Source: UMGS1668 sp035447605 | GTDB lineage: Bacteria > Bacillota > Clostridia > Oscillospirales > Ruminococcaceae | Assembly: GCA_035447605.1 (NCBI GenBank) | Contig: DAOTHJ010000015.1 | Coordinates: 1-52,888 of the forward strand | Reading direction: 5' to 3' | Length of the DNA: 52,888 nt | Part shown: positions 37,752 to 46,697 of the stretch, one piece after another | How positions within the stretch are numbered: position 1 is the first letter of the stretch | Layout of the letters: the number at the start of each line of letters is the position of its first letter | Notes under the pieces: model-generated | Told to the model about the DNA's origin: nothing | Database searches by the model: none | The model's input: the letters and a program-made list of their open reading frames with translations, nothing else | Program-made: the position numbers and the translations under genes

Positions 37752-39332
37752 TCAGGCCTGAATGAGATATTCCATCGAGGCCCAGCCGACGATGTCGCCG
37801 TAGACGACATATCCCCAGCCGTTTGTCTCCTGCAGGACGATCGCTTCTGCGTTTTCGGGAATGATGCCGAGCTTCTCATAGTCCGCGCCGGGGCCGGAGC
37901 GGATGTTGAGGCCGCCCTCGGCGGTGCAGGTGAAGGGGGATTCCTGTTTCCAGATCTGGAGGGCGTGGCATTTCCCGGAAGAAAGGTTCATCGCGAGGTG
38001 CGTACCGCCGGAAGCGCCGCCGTCGGGATAATAGAGAAAATAGACGATTCCGTCATTAAAATTCTGTAAATCAAGAGGCCAGTAGTCTGCCGTGGCACGA
38101 AGGCCGGAGGAGAGATTTTCCACAATCGTTCCGTCGTCTCGGAAGGTGCAGAAATACAGGAGCTGATCCTCTTTACTTATGTAGGAAAGGACACGCAAAT
38201 CCGTCTCTTTTTTATCGGTCAGCGGCTGAAACGAGAGGTAGATGCCGCCATCGGAAAGGCCCTTTCCGTCTCCGCCGAGAACGGCGGCCGGCACCCACGG
38301 CGTTTCGTTTTCGGTGTGGTAGATGGAAATCTCATCGGCCTCTCCGCCGGTGATCGCAAAAGCGCCCGTGCTCAGAACGGAAAACTGCGGGGAATAAAAC
38401 CAGTTGCCCCCATAGGCGAGCGGATGCAGTTCCTGAGTGGAGGCATCATAATAGGCGACATCGATCCGGTCGTCAAGGTCGTTGTCGCGGTAAAGGTAGA
38501 CGATACGGTCGTCCGGGACGCCGCTCATTTTGTAAGACTCCAGCTTTTCGGAATAAAAGACCGTGTGGCCGAAATTCTCGGGGATCTCGCGGACGGCGAT
38601 CATCTCATCCCGAACCGAATAATCGATCAGCACCGTGCGGCCGGTCGTGGAATTCACAAGACTGGGGTAATAATCGTTTTCCAGACGAAAATACGTCTGC
38701 GCCGCGGCATAGTCCTCTTCGGTGCCGAATTGAAGCTCCGACTCCCGGCCGAAGCCCCAGTAGATTAGGGACTCCTCCTGCGGAACAAAGAAATCGCCGC
38801 TGCCGGCATATACGCTATACAGGTCGATGCAGACGAAGGCAAGCCGGTCGTAGGTACCGGAAGTGTCGCTTCCCAGCATGACGAAGCGCAGAGGCATCCA
38901 CTGGTCGCGCCATGTATAGGTGTAGGGGTCGTACATTCCCGTTTGAAGGACGTAGTGGTCGTCCTCAAAAAGAACGCGCCAGTCCGAGAGGTCGCCGATA
39001 TCGCCGATCTCTCCCACAATCCCACCGAAGTTTTCCGCCAGATATTTTTGGCAGGATTCCGTCTCAAGGAACGGAGTGATTTCGCCGTCGTCCGGTTTTT
39101 CCACATCCGGCGGGCCGTTGTCTGTTACCCAGCGGTCGAAATCCTCACAGGAGATAGAAGGGAATACTCCGTTCTCATCCGGCCCGGTCACTTCGGGCGG
39201 CAGATCCTCCACGGCCCCGGAAGAAGCCTCCGTTTCGGCGGCGGAAGATTCCGGCTCCGGCGTCACTTCCGTCTGGGAGCATCCGCCCAGCAAAAAGACC
39301 AGCGCAAGGATCCATGGCAGAATTCGTTTCAT
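37752..39332 (-). CDS. Lipoprotein with C-terminal bacterial SH3 domain
   Basis: The start is the ATG at 39332, with GGAGG 5 nt upstream. The 526-residue protein has a lipoprotein signal (MKRILPWILALVFLLGGC, Cys18) and an acidic Ser/Glu/Pro linker (20-60). A large unrecognised region (60-455) follows, rich in aromatic beta-strand-like segments with alternating hydrophobics (DWRVLFEDDHYVLQTGMYDP, GGEADEISIYHTENETPW), which could be a beta-propeller. The C-terminal SH3_3 domain (about 462-524) reads GGLNIRSGPGADYEKLGIIP then GWGYVVYGDIVGWASMEYL. It is probably anchored outside the membrane and binds cell wall through the SH3 domain. Function unknown. Confidence 0.82.
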   Translation of the reverse strand: MKRILPWILALVFLLGGCSQTEVTPEPESSAAETEASSGAVEDLPPEVTGPDENGVFPSISCEDFDRWVTDNGPPDVEKPDDGEITPFLETESCQKYLAENFGGIVGEIGDIGDLSDWRVLFEDDHYVLQTGMYDPYTYTWRDQWMPLRFVMLGSDTSGTYDRLAFVCIDLYSVYAGSGDFFVPQEESLIYWGFGRESELQFGTEEDYAAAQTYFRLENDYYPSLVNSTTGRTVLIDYSVRDEMIAVREIPENFGHTVFYSEKLESYKMSGVPDDRIVYLYRDNDLDDRIDVAYYDASTQELHPLAYGGNWFYSPQFSVLSTGAFAITGGEADEISIYHTENETPWVPAAVLGGDGKGLSDGGIYLSFQPLTDKKETDLRVLSYISKEDQLLYFCTFRDDGTIVENLSSGLRATADYWPLDLQNFNDGIVYFLYYPDGGASGGTHLAMNLSSGKCHALQIWKQESPFTCTAEGGLNIRSGPGADYEKLGIIPENAEAIVLQETNGWGYVVYGDIVGWASMEYLIQA

Positions 39333-39403
39333 AGGTACCTCCATCAGATGTCAAAAACACTTCTTCGTTCATTCTATAAGATATTAGTGGAAAATTCAAT
39401 CCA

Positions 39404-39440
39404 AAAAAATGCCTCCGGGCGATTCGGCGCCGGAGGCACT
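39404..39440 (-). terminator. Terminator of the amino acid ABC importer operon
   Basis: TGCCTCCGG (39411-39419) / CCGGAGGCA (39431-39439); the minus strand then reads TTTTTTTGG. Confidence 0.88.
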
Positions 39441-39448
39441 TTTATAAT

Positions 39449-40180
39449 TCATAATACGCAGCTCAGGAAATCCTTGGTGCGCTGCTCCTTTGGATGGAGG
39501 ATGATCTCCTTGGGAGGCCCTTCTTCCACAATGTGGCCGTCGGACATGAAGATCACCCGGTCCGCGACGTCGCGGGCAAAGCCCATCTCATGCGTGACGA
39601 CGATCATCGTCATGCCGCCCTCGGCAAGCTCGCGCATGACCTGAAGCACCTCGCCGACCATCTCCGGGTCGAGCGCGGAAGTAGGCTCGTCGAAGAGCAT
39701 GATCGCGGGATTCATCGCAAGCGCGCGGGCGATGGCGACGCGCTGCTGCTGGCCGCCGGAGAGCTGCTTCGGAAAGGCGTCCGCTTTATCGCGGAGGCCG
39801 ACGCGGTCCAGAAGTTCCAGCGCCCGTTTTTTCGCCTGGGCCCGGGTCATCTTTTTGAGATCGATCGGAGCCATCATGATATTCTCCGTCACGGTGAGGT
39901 GAGGGAAGAGGTTAAACTGCTGAAACACCATGCCGATGTTTTCGCGAACCTTGTTGATGTCGATTTCCTTTTGAGAGATCCGCTGTCCGTTGATCTCAAT
40001 TTCCCCGGAAGTCGCCTCCTCGAGGCGGTTGAGGCAGCGGAGAAACGTGGATTTTCCGGAGCCGGACGGGCCGATCATGCAGACGACCTCGCCCTCCTCG
40101 ACATCGAGATCGAGGCCTTCCAGCACCGAGAGGCTGCCGAAGCTCTTGTAAAGATTTCGGACTTTAACCTTTTGCGCCAC
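39449..40180 (-). CDS. glnQ: Polar amino acid ABC importer, ATP-binding subunit
   Basis: Drives uptake of a polar amino acid with the adjacent permease and binding protein. The 243-residue protein has Walker A GPSGSGKST (about 34-42), Q-loop VFQQFNLFPHLTV, signature LSGGQQQRVAIARAL, Walker B IMLFDEPTSALDP and H-loop VTHEMGFARD, all typical of GlnQ/HisP. The start is the GTG at 40180, 7 nt after AAAGGGGG, overlapping the permease gene by 17 nt. Substrate cannot be fixed from the ATPase; the gene name is by family. Confidence 0.94.
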   Translation of the reverse strand: MAQKVKVRNLYKSFGSLSVLEGLDLDVEEGEVVCMIGPSGSGKSTFLRCLNRLEEATSGEIEINGQRISQKEIDINKVRENIGMVFQQFNLFPHLTVTENIMMAPIDLKKMTRAQAKKRALELLDRVGLRDKADAFPKQLSGGQQQRVAIARALAMNPAIMLFDEPTSALDPEMVGEVLQVMRELAEGGMTMIVVTHEMGFARDVADRVIFMSDGHIVEEGPPKEIILHPKEQRTKDFLSCVL

Positions 40181-40841
40181 AGTCGAGCCCCCTTTCGATC
40201 CGGTTCATGATGTAAGAGAGGGCGGCGATCACCAACAGATAGACACAGCCGACCAATATATAAGTTTCAAAGCTCTTAAATGAGTAACCGACGTAGATTT
40301 TTCCCTGATAGAAAAGCTCGTTGAGGCCGATCACCTGTGCAAGGGAGGAATCCTTCAGCGTGATGATGAACTGGTTCCCGAGGGAGGGGATGCAGATCCG
40401 GATCGCCTGCGGCAGAATCACCTTCCGCATGGCGTGGCCCCTCGGCAGGCCAAGGCTGCGCGCAGCCTCCATCTGGCCGACGTCGACCGCCTGAATGCCG
40501 CCGCGGAAAATCTCGCTCAGGTAGGCGCCGGCATTCAGCGCGAGCGTGGCGATGGCGGCGGTGGTGATGCCGATGTTAAACTCCGGGATCCAGATCTTCA
40601 TGAGCTGAGGGAAACCGTATTTCACGATAAAAAGCTGCACAATAAATGGCGTTCCGCGAATCACCCAGACATAGGCCTTCGAGATCCATTTGAGGAGAAA
40701 AACCTTCGACATCCCCATCAGGCAGGAGGCAAGCCCAAGAAAAAAGGCGATGAAAAGGGCAATCGCGGAGACTTTCAACGTCATGCCGAGGCCTTGCAGC
40801 AGCATCGGCCAGACGTCGAGAAATACGCCATAAAAGTCCAT
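40164..40841 (-). CDS. Polar amino acid ABC importer, permease subunit
   Basis: The 225-residue HisM/GlnP-type permease starts at the ATG at 40841 (MDFYGVFLDVWPMLLQGLGM); the ribosome site upstream is weak, so a TTG 6 nt earlier is an alternative. It has about five membrane segments and the EAA-loop QMEAARSLGLPRGHAMRKVI followed by LPQAIRICIPSLGNQFI, which docks on the ATPase. RGTPFIVQLFIV is the usual mid-protein motif. Part of the SBP-permease-ATPase operon. Confidence 0.92.
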   Translation of the reverse strand: MDFYGVFLDVWPMLLQGLGMTLKVSAIALFIAFFLGLASCLMGMSKVFLLKWISKAYVWVIRGTPFIVQLFIVKYGFPQLMKIWIPEFNIGITTAAIATLALNAGAYLSEIFRGGIQAVDVGQMEAARSLGLPRGHAMRKVILPQAIRICIPSLGNQFIITLKDSSLAQVIGLNELFYQGKIYVGYSFKSFETYILVGCVYLLVIAALSYIMNRIERGLDCGAKG

Positions 40842-40881
40842 AATCAAACAACCCCAATACCTTTTGATTTCCCATATAAAG

Positions 40882-40911
40882 AGAATGCGGATAAGGACTT
40901 ACCCGCATTCT
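40882..40911 (-). promoter_or_regulatory. Intercistronic hairpin between binding protein and permease genes
   Basis: AGAATGCGG (40882-40890) / CCGCATTCT (40903-40911), perfect 9-bp stem. There is no U-run of note, so it probably protects or processes the mRNA and raises binding-protein yield relative to the membrane subunits. Confidence 0.65.
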
Positions 40912-40945
40912 GAAAAACATGGAATTTTGTTTTACGGAAGAACGA

Positions 40946-41707
40946 TCAGCCCTCGGAGATATATTTGTCGAGGATTTCCTGATATTTGCCGTTTGCGATG
41001 ATGTTGGCAAGTCCGTCGTTAAACATCTTGAGCAGCTCGGCGTTCTGGCCTTTCAGCACGGCGAAGCCATAAGAGGAACCCTGAACCATATCGCCGACCA
41101 TCTTGAGGCCGTTGCCCTGGCTGATGCCATAGCCCATGACCGGGTAATCCTCGACGCAGGCGTCGGCATCGCCGGTCTTGACGGCTTCATACATGTAGGC
41201 GGAATCATCATAATAAACCAGCGTCAGATTGTACTGATCCTTGATGGACTCCGCAAAAGAGGCGCCCTCGGTTCCGTTCTTGACGGCGACGGAGAGGCCC
41301 GCGAGATCTTCATAGGAAGCGATGGTGGAATCGGCCTTGACCGCGATAACCACGCCGCTGTCATAGTAGGCGGTGGAGAAATCATAGGTCTCTTTGCGCA
41401 CGTCGGTGATGCTCATGCCGGCGATCATGCCGTCGACCTCGCCGGCCTGAAGCGCAGTGAGGGAGGCGTCGAATCCGAGAGACTGAAGCTCATAATCAAA
41501 ACCCTGATCCTCGGCTACCGCGGCCAGGATGTCGACATCGATGCCGACGAAGTTGCCGTCGCCGTCGGTGAACTCAAACGGAGCAAAGGTGGTGTCGGTG
41601 GCAATCAGGTATTTTTCCGTCTCAGGCTGTCGTTCGCACCCCGAAATGCAGGCAACGAGCATCAGTGCCCCCAGGAAGAGTGAAACAAAGCGTAAGAATT
41701 TTCTCAT
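40946..41707 (-). CDS. Polar amino acid ABC importer, substrate-binding lipoprotein
   Basis: The start is the ATG at 41707, 8 nt after AAGGAGG. The 253-residue protein has a lipoprotein signal MRKFLRFVSLFLGALMLVAC with two possible acylation Cys (20, in LVAC; 24, in ISGC). A type II periplasmic-binding fold of the PBPb family follows: LIATDTTFAPFEFTDGDGNF, GIDVDILAAVA, LGFDASLTALQAGEVDGMIA and MSITDVRKETYDFSTAYYD. The Arg and Asp that grip the amino-acid alpha groups (in MSITDVRKE and VEDYPVM) are present. First gene of its operon. Substrate not determined. Confidence 0.93.
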   Translation of the reverse strand: MRKFLRFVSLFLGALMLVACISGCERQPETEKYLIATDTTFAPFEFTDGDGNFVGIDVDILAAVAEDQGFDYELQSLGFDASLTALQAGEVDGMIAGMSITDVRKETYDFSTAYYDSGVVIAVKADSTIASYEDLAGLSVAVKNGTEGASFAESIKDQYNLTLVYYDDSAYMYEAVKTGDADACVEDYPVMGYGISQGNGLKMVGDMVQGSSYGFAVLKGQNAELLKMFNDGLANIIANGKYQEILDKYISEG

Positions 41708-41758
41708 GCGAATGACCTCCTTTTTCAGCGAATCCCATGGGGGATTCAAATTTTCTAC

Positions 41759-41787
41759 ATTATAACACCATGCATTTTGAATGTAAA
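41759..41787 (-). promoter_or_regulatory. Promoter of the amino acid importer operon
   Basis: TTTACA (41782-41787)-17-TATAAT (41759-41764) on the minus strand, about 52 nt upstream of the start. Confidence 0.85.
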
Positions 41788-41972
41788 GAGCAAACCGGGA
41801 ATTCATGAATTTCATTTTCCTGCAAACTGCAAGATTCCCCTCCAAAAGAGCAGGGTATCCGGCAAAACAAGAGGAAAGACGGAATATTTGCACGAATCCG
41901 GTGCAGATCATGAATTTAAATGACGAAAATGATGCAGCAAGAAGCCGCCAGATCTGCAATTCTTTTAATATT

Positions 41973-41990
41973 ATAGTATAATCATACTAT
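41973..41990. repeat. Perfect dyad in an AT-rich intergenic stretch
   Basis: ATAGTAT-AATC-ATACTAT. It lies in the 250-bp gap (41788-42039) after the radical SAM gene. It may be a regulator site or a weak bidirectional terminator; nothing else was recognised in this gap. Confidence 0.4.
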
Positions 41991-42039
41991 TACTTTATAA
42001 ATATAAATTGGGAGAGAACGCGGATTTCGGCCGAAGCGC

Positions 42040-43737
42040 TCATTCGTAGGGGACAACCTTTACCGGATATTCGCCGGTGATCGGATCCTTGTTGACATAA
42101 TCGACGACGGCGGCTTCCTTCCCGGAGAAAAGAAGCGCAAATCCACGCCGGACGCCGGATTTTTGCTCGAGTCCCGGCCGCTGCTCGATTTCCCGCCGGA
42201 TTTTCTTGATGTCCGGATCCTTTTTCTTCAAAAATTCCGGCAGTTTTCCGCCCGGAATCGTCGAGAGGCGGTCGATCAGCATGGCGTCCTTCAGGCGGTC
42301 GGGGTCCGCGCCGGGCAGGCCGGAGAAATAGGCGCAGGCAAGCTCGGTGAAATCGTCCAGCGGGATATTGGTGAGATCCCGGCCGGCCATCTCCTCGCCA
42401 AAGCAGCGGAACAGGCCGTATGCGTCCACCTCGTCCGTCTCGGCGAGCAGATAGTCGACGGTCCGGCGGAAACGTCCGCTGTTGTAGAGGCGTTCCAGCG
42501 CATCCTCCGTCTGATGGAGGCTTTGAAGCGCCCGCTCGGACATCCACGGCGTCTCGGTCACCTCGTAGGGCGGGTGCTTGTGGAAGCGGCAGGGATAGTC
42601 GACGGGATTTTCCCGCATCGGCGCGCCGGGAAGCAGCTTCAAAAAGCCGAGCTGAAGCATATCCGGCCGCAGAGAGAAAGCGCGGTTGAAGCTGTCGATG
42701 AAAGAGGGCAGATCCTCGTAAGGCAGTCCGGCGATCAGGTCGATATGAATATGGATGTTGCGCGGCGCAAGCAAAGCGAGGATGTTTTTCTGAAGCTTTT
42801 CGAGGTCGGTTTTGCGCGTCACGGCGGCGAGCGTCTGGCGGTTAAAGGACTGAAGGCCGATTTCGAGCTGAATGGAGCCTTTCGGCGCCGTGCCCAGCAG
42901 CGCAATCTCTTCGTCGTCCAGAAGATCGCCGGCAATTTCAAAGTGGAAGCAGACGCCCTCCGGAATTCCGACGCCGTGCTGCTCGATCACAAAACGCCAG
43001 AGTTCCATCGCGCGCTCCCGGTTCGCGTTAAACGTGCGGTCCACGAGCTTGACGGTCTGCGTGCCGCTGTTGGCGAGAAACAGGATCTCGCGCTTGGCGC
43101 GGGCAACGGGGAAGAAGCGGACGCCGCCGCATCGGCCGGAAAGGCAGAACGCGCAGGAAAACGGGCATCCGCGGCTGGTTTCCAGGTAGGCGATGCGGCC
43201 GTTCAGAGTGCGGAGATGCTCCTCGGAGTAGGGGCAGGGCGGCTCCGCATCGGAGATGAACGGCGAAGCTTCTACAATGCCGCCCGCTTTCCGGAAGCAG
43301 AGACCGGGAATATTCTCCGGATCCTCCCCGTGAGAAAGCGCCTCCGTCAGCTTTGCGAACGGAAGCTCGCCTTCGCCGGAAAGGACGTAATCGATCCAAG
43401 GAGAAGAGCGCAGCAGATCCGCCGCGCGGTAGGAGACTTCCGGCCCGCCGAGCACGAATTTCGCCGTAGGAAAGCGGCGTTTGAGCTCCGGCGCAAGTTC
43501 CATGATCTTCGTAATATTCCAGATATAGCAGGAGAATCCGAGAAGATCGGACATCTCCTGCGAAAGGCGCTCAAGCAGCACGTCGCTGCTCTCGTTGATG
43601 GTGCCCTCTATTACCTTGCAGGGCACCGTATCCCCGCAGGTCTCCTTCACCGCCGTGGCGAGATACCAGGCCGCAAGCGAGGAATGAACGAATTTTGAAT
43701 TAAGTGAACAGATGGCTGTTTTGAATTTGGATTCCAT
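42040..43737 (-). CDS. B12-binding domain radical SAM protein
   Basis: The start is the ATG at 43737 (MESKFKTAICSLNSKFVHSS), with GGAGG 6 nt upstream. Residues 1-150 form a Rossmann-type cobalamin-binding domain (FSCYIWNITKIMELAPELKR, KFVLGGPEVSYRA). The radical SAM core (about 175-400) has the 4Fe-4S motif CPFSCAFC in YLETSRGCPFSCAFCLSGRC, GG-motif-like IQLEIGLQSFN and LIAGLPYEDL. A DUF4080-type C-terminal domain (about 410-560) follows. Such proteins are widespread in Clostridia and usually lack assigned reactions. The cobalamin domain lacks an obvious DxHxxG, as is common in class B proteins of this type. No operon partner. Confidence 0.88.
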   Translation of the reverse strand: MESKFKTAICSLNSKFVHSSLAAWYLATAVKETCGDTVPCKVIEGTINESSDVLLERLSQEMSDLLGFSCYIWNITKIMELAPELKRRFPTAKFVLGGPEVSYRAADLLRSSPWIDYVLSGEGELPFAKLTEALSHGEDPENIPGLCFRKAGGIVEASPFISDAEPPCPYSEEHLRTLNGRIAYLETSRGCPFSCAFCLSGRCGGVRFFPVARAKREILFLANSGTQTVKLVDRTFNANRERAMELWRFVIEQHGVGIPEGVCFHFEIAGDLLDDEEIALLGTAPKGSIQLEIGLQSFNRQTLAAVTRKTDLEKLQKNILALLAPRNIHIHIDLIAGLPYEDLPSFIDSFNRAFSLRPDMLQLGFLKLLPGAPMRENPVDYPCRFHKHPPYEVTETPWMSERALQSLHQTEDALERLYNSGRFRRTVDYLLAETDEVDAYGLFRCFGEEMAGRDLTNIPLDDFTELACAYFSGLPGADPDRLKDAMLIDRLSTIPGGKLPEFLKKKDPDIKKIRREIEQRPGLEQKSGVRRGFALLFSGKEAAVVDYVNKDPITGEYPVKVVPYE

Positions 43738-43762
43738 AAAATGCCTCCGTATGACAGGCTTC

Positions 43763-43791
43763 TTGAAAGATACCATAAATTTTGTTATAAT
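43763..43791 (+). promoter_or_regulatory. Promoter of the MATE-PPTase operon
   Basis: TTGAAA (43763-43768)-17-TATAAT (43786-43791), divergent from the radical SAM gene. Confidence 0.82.
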
Positions 43792-43836
43792 TCAATATAC
43801 CAAAAATCTCCCATCGGATGGGAAACGAACAGGAAT

Positions 43837-45201
43837 GTGAAAAATTTGCCTACCGAAAAAACCGATAAATTCTACCGGATGACCCACGATCCGGTGGAAA
43901 AACTGGTCGCGAAACTGGCCGTTCCCACGATCCTTACCATGCTGATCACGAATCTCTATAACATGGCGGACACATTTTTTGTGGGAAAGATCAACACCAG
44001 CGCGACCGGCGCGGTCGGCGTCGCGTATTCGTTTCAGGCGCTCGTGCAGGCGGTCGGCTTCTTTTTCGGCCAGGGCGCCGGGAACTATATCTCCCGAAAG
44101 CTCGGCAGTCAGGACCGGGAAGAGGCCTCGAAAATGGCTTCCAACGGGTTCTTTCTCTCTTTCGGATTCGGCCTTGTGCTCTCCGCCCTGGGGATGGTGT
44201 TCCTTGAGCCGCTGGCCGTTCTGCTCGGCTCGACGGAGACGATCCTTCCGTACGCAAAGGATTACCTGCGCTATATTCTGTTCGGCGTGCCGTTCATGGC
44301 GTCCTCGCTGGTGCTCAACAATGAACTCCGGTTTCAAGGCAGCGCCGTCTACGCGATGGCCGGCATGGTCTCCGGCGCCGTATTGAATATCGGGCTGGAT
44401 CCGCTGTTTATTTTTACATTTCGGATGGGAACCGGCGGCGCCGCTCTGGCGACGATTCTCAGCCAGATCGTCAGCTTTGTCATTCTGCTCATCGGCTGCA
44501 CCCGCGGCGGAAATATCCGGATCAGTCTACGAAACGTCAGCCTGAAGGGCCGCTTTTTTATCGAAATTCTCCGCGGCGGCCTGCCTTCATTCTTTAGACA
44601 GGCGCTTTCCGCCGTGGCGACCGCCGCGCTCAATACGTCGGCGGGTATCTATGGTGACGCCGCCGTCGCGGCCATGTCCGTCGTGACCAAGACGATGGGC
44701 TTTGCCCTGGCCTCCGTGCTCGGCTTCGGGCAGGGATTCCAGCCGGTCTGCGGCTTCAATTACGGCGCGGGGCTCTATGGAAGAGTCCGACGGGCCTTCT
44801 GGTTCTGCATCCGGGTCGGCGCGGGCGTGCTGGCGGCTCTCTGCCTGATCGGTCTGGCATTTGCCCCGCAGATCATCGCTCTTTTCCGGGACGACCCGGA
44901 GGTCATTGCGTTCGGCGCGAGGGCGCTGCGGTTTCAGTGCTCCACCTTTACCCTGATGGCATGGGTGGTGATCTGCAATATGCTGCTGCAGAATATCGGC
45001 AGGACGGCGCCGGCGATGTTTCTCTCCCTCGCAAGGCAGGGCCTGTTTTTCATTCCCCTGATTTTGCTTCTGCCGCGCCTTTTCGGTGCAACCGGCATTC
45101 AGGTGAGCCAGCCGATTGCCGACGTAATCACCTTTTGCTGTTCGCTGCCGATGGGGCTTGCCGTCTTGAAAACTTTGCGGGGTGGTGAAGAAGATGACTG
45201 A
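43837..45201 (+). CDS. MATE-family efflux transporter
   Basis: Cation-coupled export of drugs or metabolites. The start is the GTG at 43837 (encoding MKNLPTEKTDKFYRMTHDPV), preceded by CAGGA; the frame extends upstream over the promoter, so earlier starts are impossible. The 454-residue protein has 12 membrane segments in two MatE halves, with the N-terminal hallmark LAVPTILTMLITNLYNMADT followed by FFVGKINTSATGAVG, and QGFQPVCGFNYGAG in the second half. Its last codons overlap the PPTase start. Substrate unknown. Confidence 0.92.
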   Translation: MKNLPTEKTDKFYRMTHDPVEKLVAKLAVPTILTMLITNLYNMADTFFVGKINTSATGAVGVAYSFQALVQAVGFFFGQGAGNYISRKLGSQDREEASKMASNGFFLSFGFGLVLSALGMVFLEPLAVLLGSTETILPYAKDYLRYILFGVPFMASSLVLNNELRFQGSAVYAMAGMVSGAVLNIGLDPLFIFTFRMGTGGAALATILSQIVSFVILLIGCTRGGNIRISLRNVSLKGRFFIEILRGGLPSFFRQALSAVATAALNTSAGIYGDAAVAAMSVVTKTMGFALASVLGFGQGFQPVCGFNYGAGLYGRVRRAFWFCIRVGAGVLAALCLIGLAFAPQIIALFRDDPEVIAFGARALRFQCSTFTLMAWVVICNMLLQNIGRTAPAMFLSLARQGLFFIPLILLLPRLFGATGIQVSQPIADVITFCCSLPMGLAVLKTLRGGEEDD

Positions 45202-45823
45202 GGTTTATCTCGCGGATATCCGGGAGCTCGTTCCCCTTGGCGATGCCGTTTATGAAGCCCTTCCCGCCGCGAGAAGAGAAAAGGCGCTCTCCATCCGGAA
45301 CCCGGAGGAGCGGCTACGTTCTGCGGCGGCCGGCCTGCTGCTCAAATTCGTCTTCGGAGAAACGCAGGCGGCGGCCCTGCTGCAAAATGAGCACGGGAAG
45401 CCTTTCTTTGAGCACGGCCCGGAATTTTGCCTCTCCCACAGCGGGTTTTATGCCGTCCTGGCAAAAGGGGATTCTCCGCTCGGGCTCGACATCGAGGCAC
45501 CGTCCACCTATCGCGAAAAAGTCGCCGCGCGGTGCTTCACGCCGGAGGAACAGTCCTTTGCCCGCTCGAGGGAGAACGGATTCGGCCTCGTCTGGACGAA
45601 AAAAGAGGCGGTGCTGAAAGCCTCCGGCGTCGGTTTTGCGCTGTCTCCGGCGTCGTTCTGTGTGCTGGAGACTCCCTGCGCGGCCGGAGGAGTTTTCTAT
45701 TATTTGGCCGAAGCGGAGTATGACGGTTATGCCGTTGCGCTCGCCTCCACGGAAAAAACCGATGACATCCTTTTTTGCCCGGTCTCTGCAGCGGAACTGC
45801 TTCAGGAGGAATGGGCAAAATGA
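45194..45823 (+). CDS. Sfp-type 4'-phosphopantetheinyl transferase
   Basis: Transfers phosphopantetheine from coenzyme A to a Ser of carrier proteins. The start is the ATG at 45194, overlapping the MATE stop by 8 nt; GTG codons at 45182 and 45185 are alternatives. The 209-residue protein has FCLSHSGFYAVLAKGDSPLG then LDIEAP (magnesium-binding Asp and Glu) and WTKKEAVLKASGVGF (catalytic WxxKEA). The pairing of a transporter and PPTase is unusual outside siderophore or peptide-synthetase clusters, and no such synthetase is in the window. Confidence 0.9.
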   Translation: MTEVYLADIRELVPLGDAVYEALPAARREKALSIRNPEERLRSAAAGLLLKFVFGETQAAALLQNEHGKPFFEHGPEFCLSHSGFYAVLAKGDSPLGLDIEAPSTYREKVAARCFTPEEQSFARSRENGFGLVWTKKEAVLKASGVGFALSPASFCVLETPCAAGGVFYYLAEAEYDGYAVALASTEKTDDILFCPVSAAELLQEEWAK

Positions 45824-46032
45824 CGATGCTGCCAAATAAAGAGCTGGCCTGCGGGCTTGACGAATGGAGCCACTTTTCATGAGACGGATGTATTTATGTA
45901 CCGTCCCATTAAAATAAAGGCCGTGCCTGATAAAAGCCGGAAGGCGGTTCCGGCAAGCAAAACTGCTTTACACGAAGCAATATACCTGTATGCCGCAGCA
46001 TGAAGAACAGGAACGCTTCAGAGGAGGATAAA

Positions 46033-46647
46033 ATGAAAATCTGTATTTTGATGGGAAGCCCGCGCCAAAACGGCAATACGGCCACGATTTGTGTGCCGTT
46101 CCGGGAGGAACTTGACCGCCTCGGCGTGGAATCTGTTTATATTCCGGTGGCGGAGAAGCAGATTTTGCCTTGCAGGGGATGCTACGCCTGCCAGAATGTC
46201 AGCGGGGTCTACGGCTGCCCGCAGCAGGACGACATGGAAAAGATTGTGGAGGCGATATGCGCCTCCGATTGCGTGGTCCTTGCGACGCCGATCTATATCT
46301 GGTACTGCACGGCTCAGTTAAAGGCGGTTATCGACCGTTTTTACGGCATGAATAAATATTATGGAACGGGAAAAGGCTCCCTCTGGGAACGGAAACCGAT
46401 GGCGCTGCTCGTCACGCAGGGATACGATACGGAGTACGGCGCGGGGCCGTTTGAGCTCGGAATGAAGCATTTCTGCGAGCACGCCGGACTGCGGTATTTC
46501 GGCATGTTTTCTTGCCGGGATATCGACGGGATTGCGGATTTCCAGACGGAGGAGGCCGTCTCCGGCGCGAAACAATTTGCGCGGCGGCTTGTCGCTTTAC
46601 TAAAGGACGAAGCGGAAGATCTTTCCTGCATATCCGGAATAAAATAA
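46033..46647 (+). CDS. Flavodoxin-fold NAD(P)H-dependent oxidoreductase (iron-sulfur flavoprotein-like)
   Basis: The start is the ATG at 46033, 5 nt after GAGGAGG. The 204-residue protein has the FMN phosphate loop GSPRQNGNTATICVPF (9-24), the compact cluster CRGCYACQNVSGVYGCPQQD (about 48-67), and ATPIYIWYCTAQLKAVIDRF (flavin ring loop). Spacing of the Cys (CxxCxxC, then C) resembles iron-sulfur flavoproteins, but similar Cys also occur in NADPH:FMN reductases without a cluster, so iron-sulfur binding is uncertain. The 209 bp upstream (45824-46032) show weak GACGG/CCGTC and GCCGGAA/TTCCGGC hairpins only. Confidence 0.85.
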   Translation: MKICILMGSPRQNGNTATICVPFREELDRLGVESVYIPVAEKQILPCRGCYACQNVSGVYGCPQQDDMEKIVEAICASDCVVLATPIYIWYCTAQLKAVIDRFYGMNKYYGTGKGSLWERKPMALLVTQGYDTEYGAGPFELGMKHFCEHAGLRYFGMFSCRDIDGIADFQTEEAVSGAKQFARRLVALLKDEAEDLSCISGIK

Positions 46648-46651
46648 AAGA

Positions 46652-46688
46652 CGGCCGCGGAGCGATTGGTTCCGCGGCCGCCTTTTTT
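46652..46688. terminator. Bidirectional terminator
   Basis: CGGCCGCGGA / TCCGCGGCCG stem with T runs on both strands, serving the flavoprotein gene and the convergent lipoprotein gene. Confidence 0.9.
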
Positions 46689-46697
46689 ACGCCCGTT

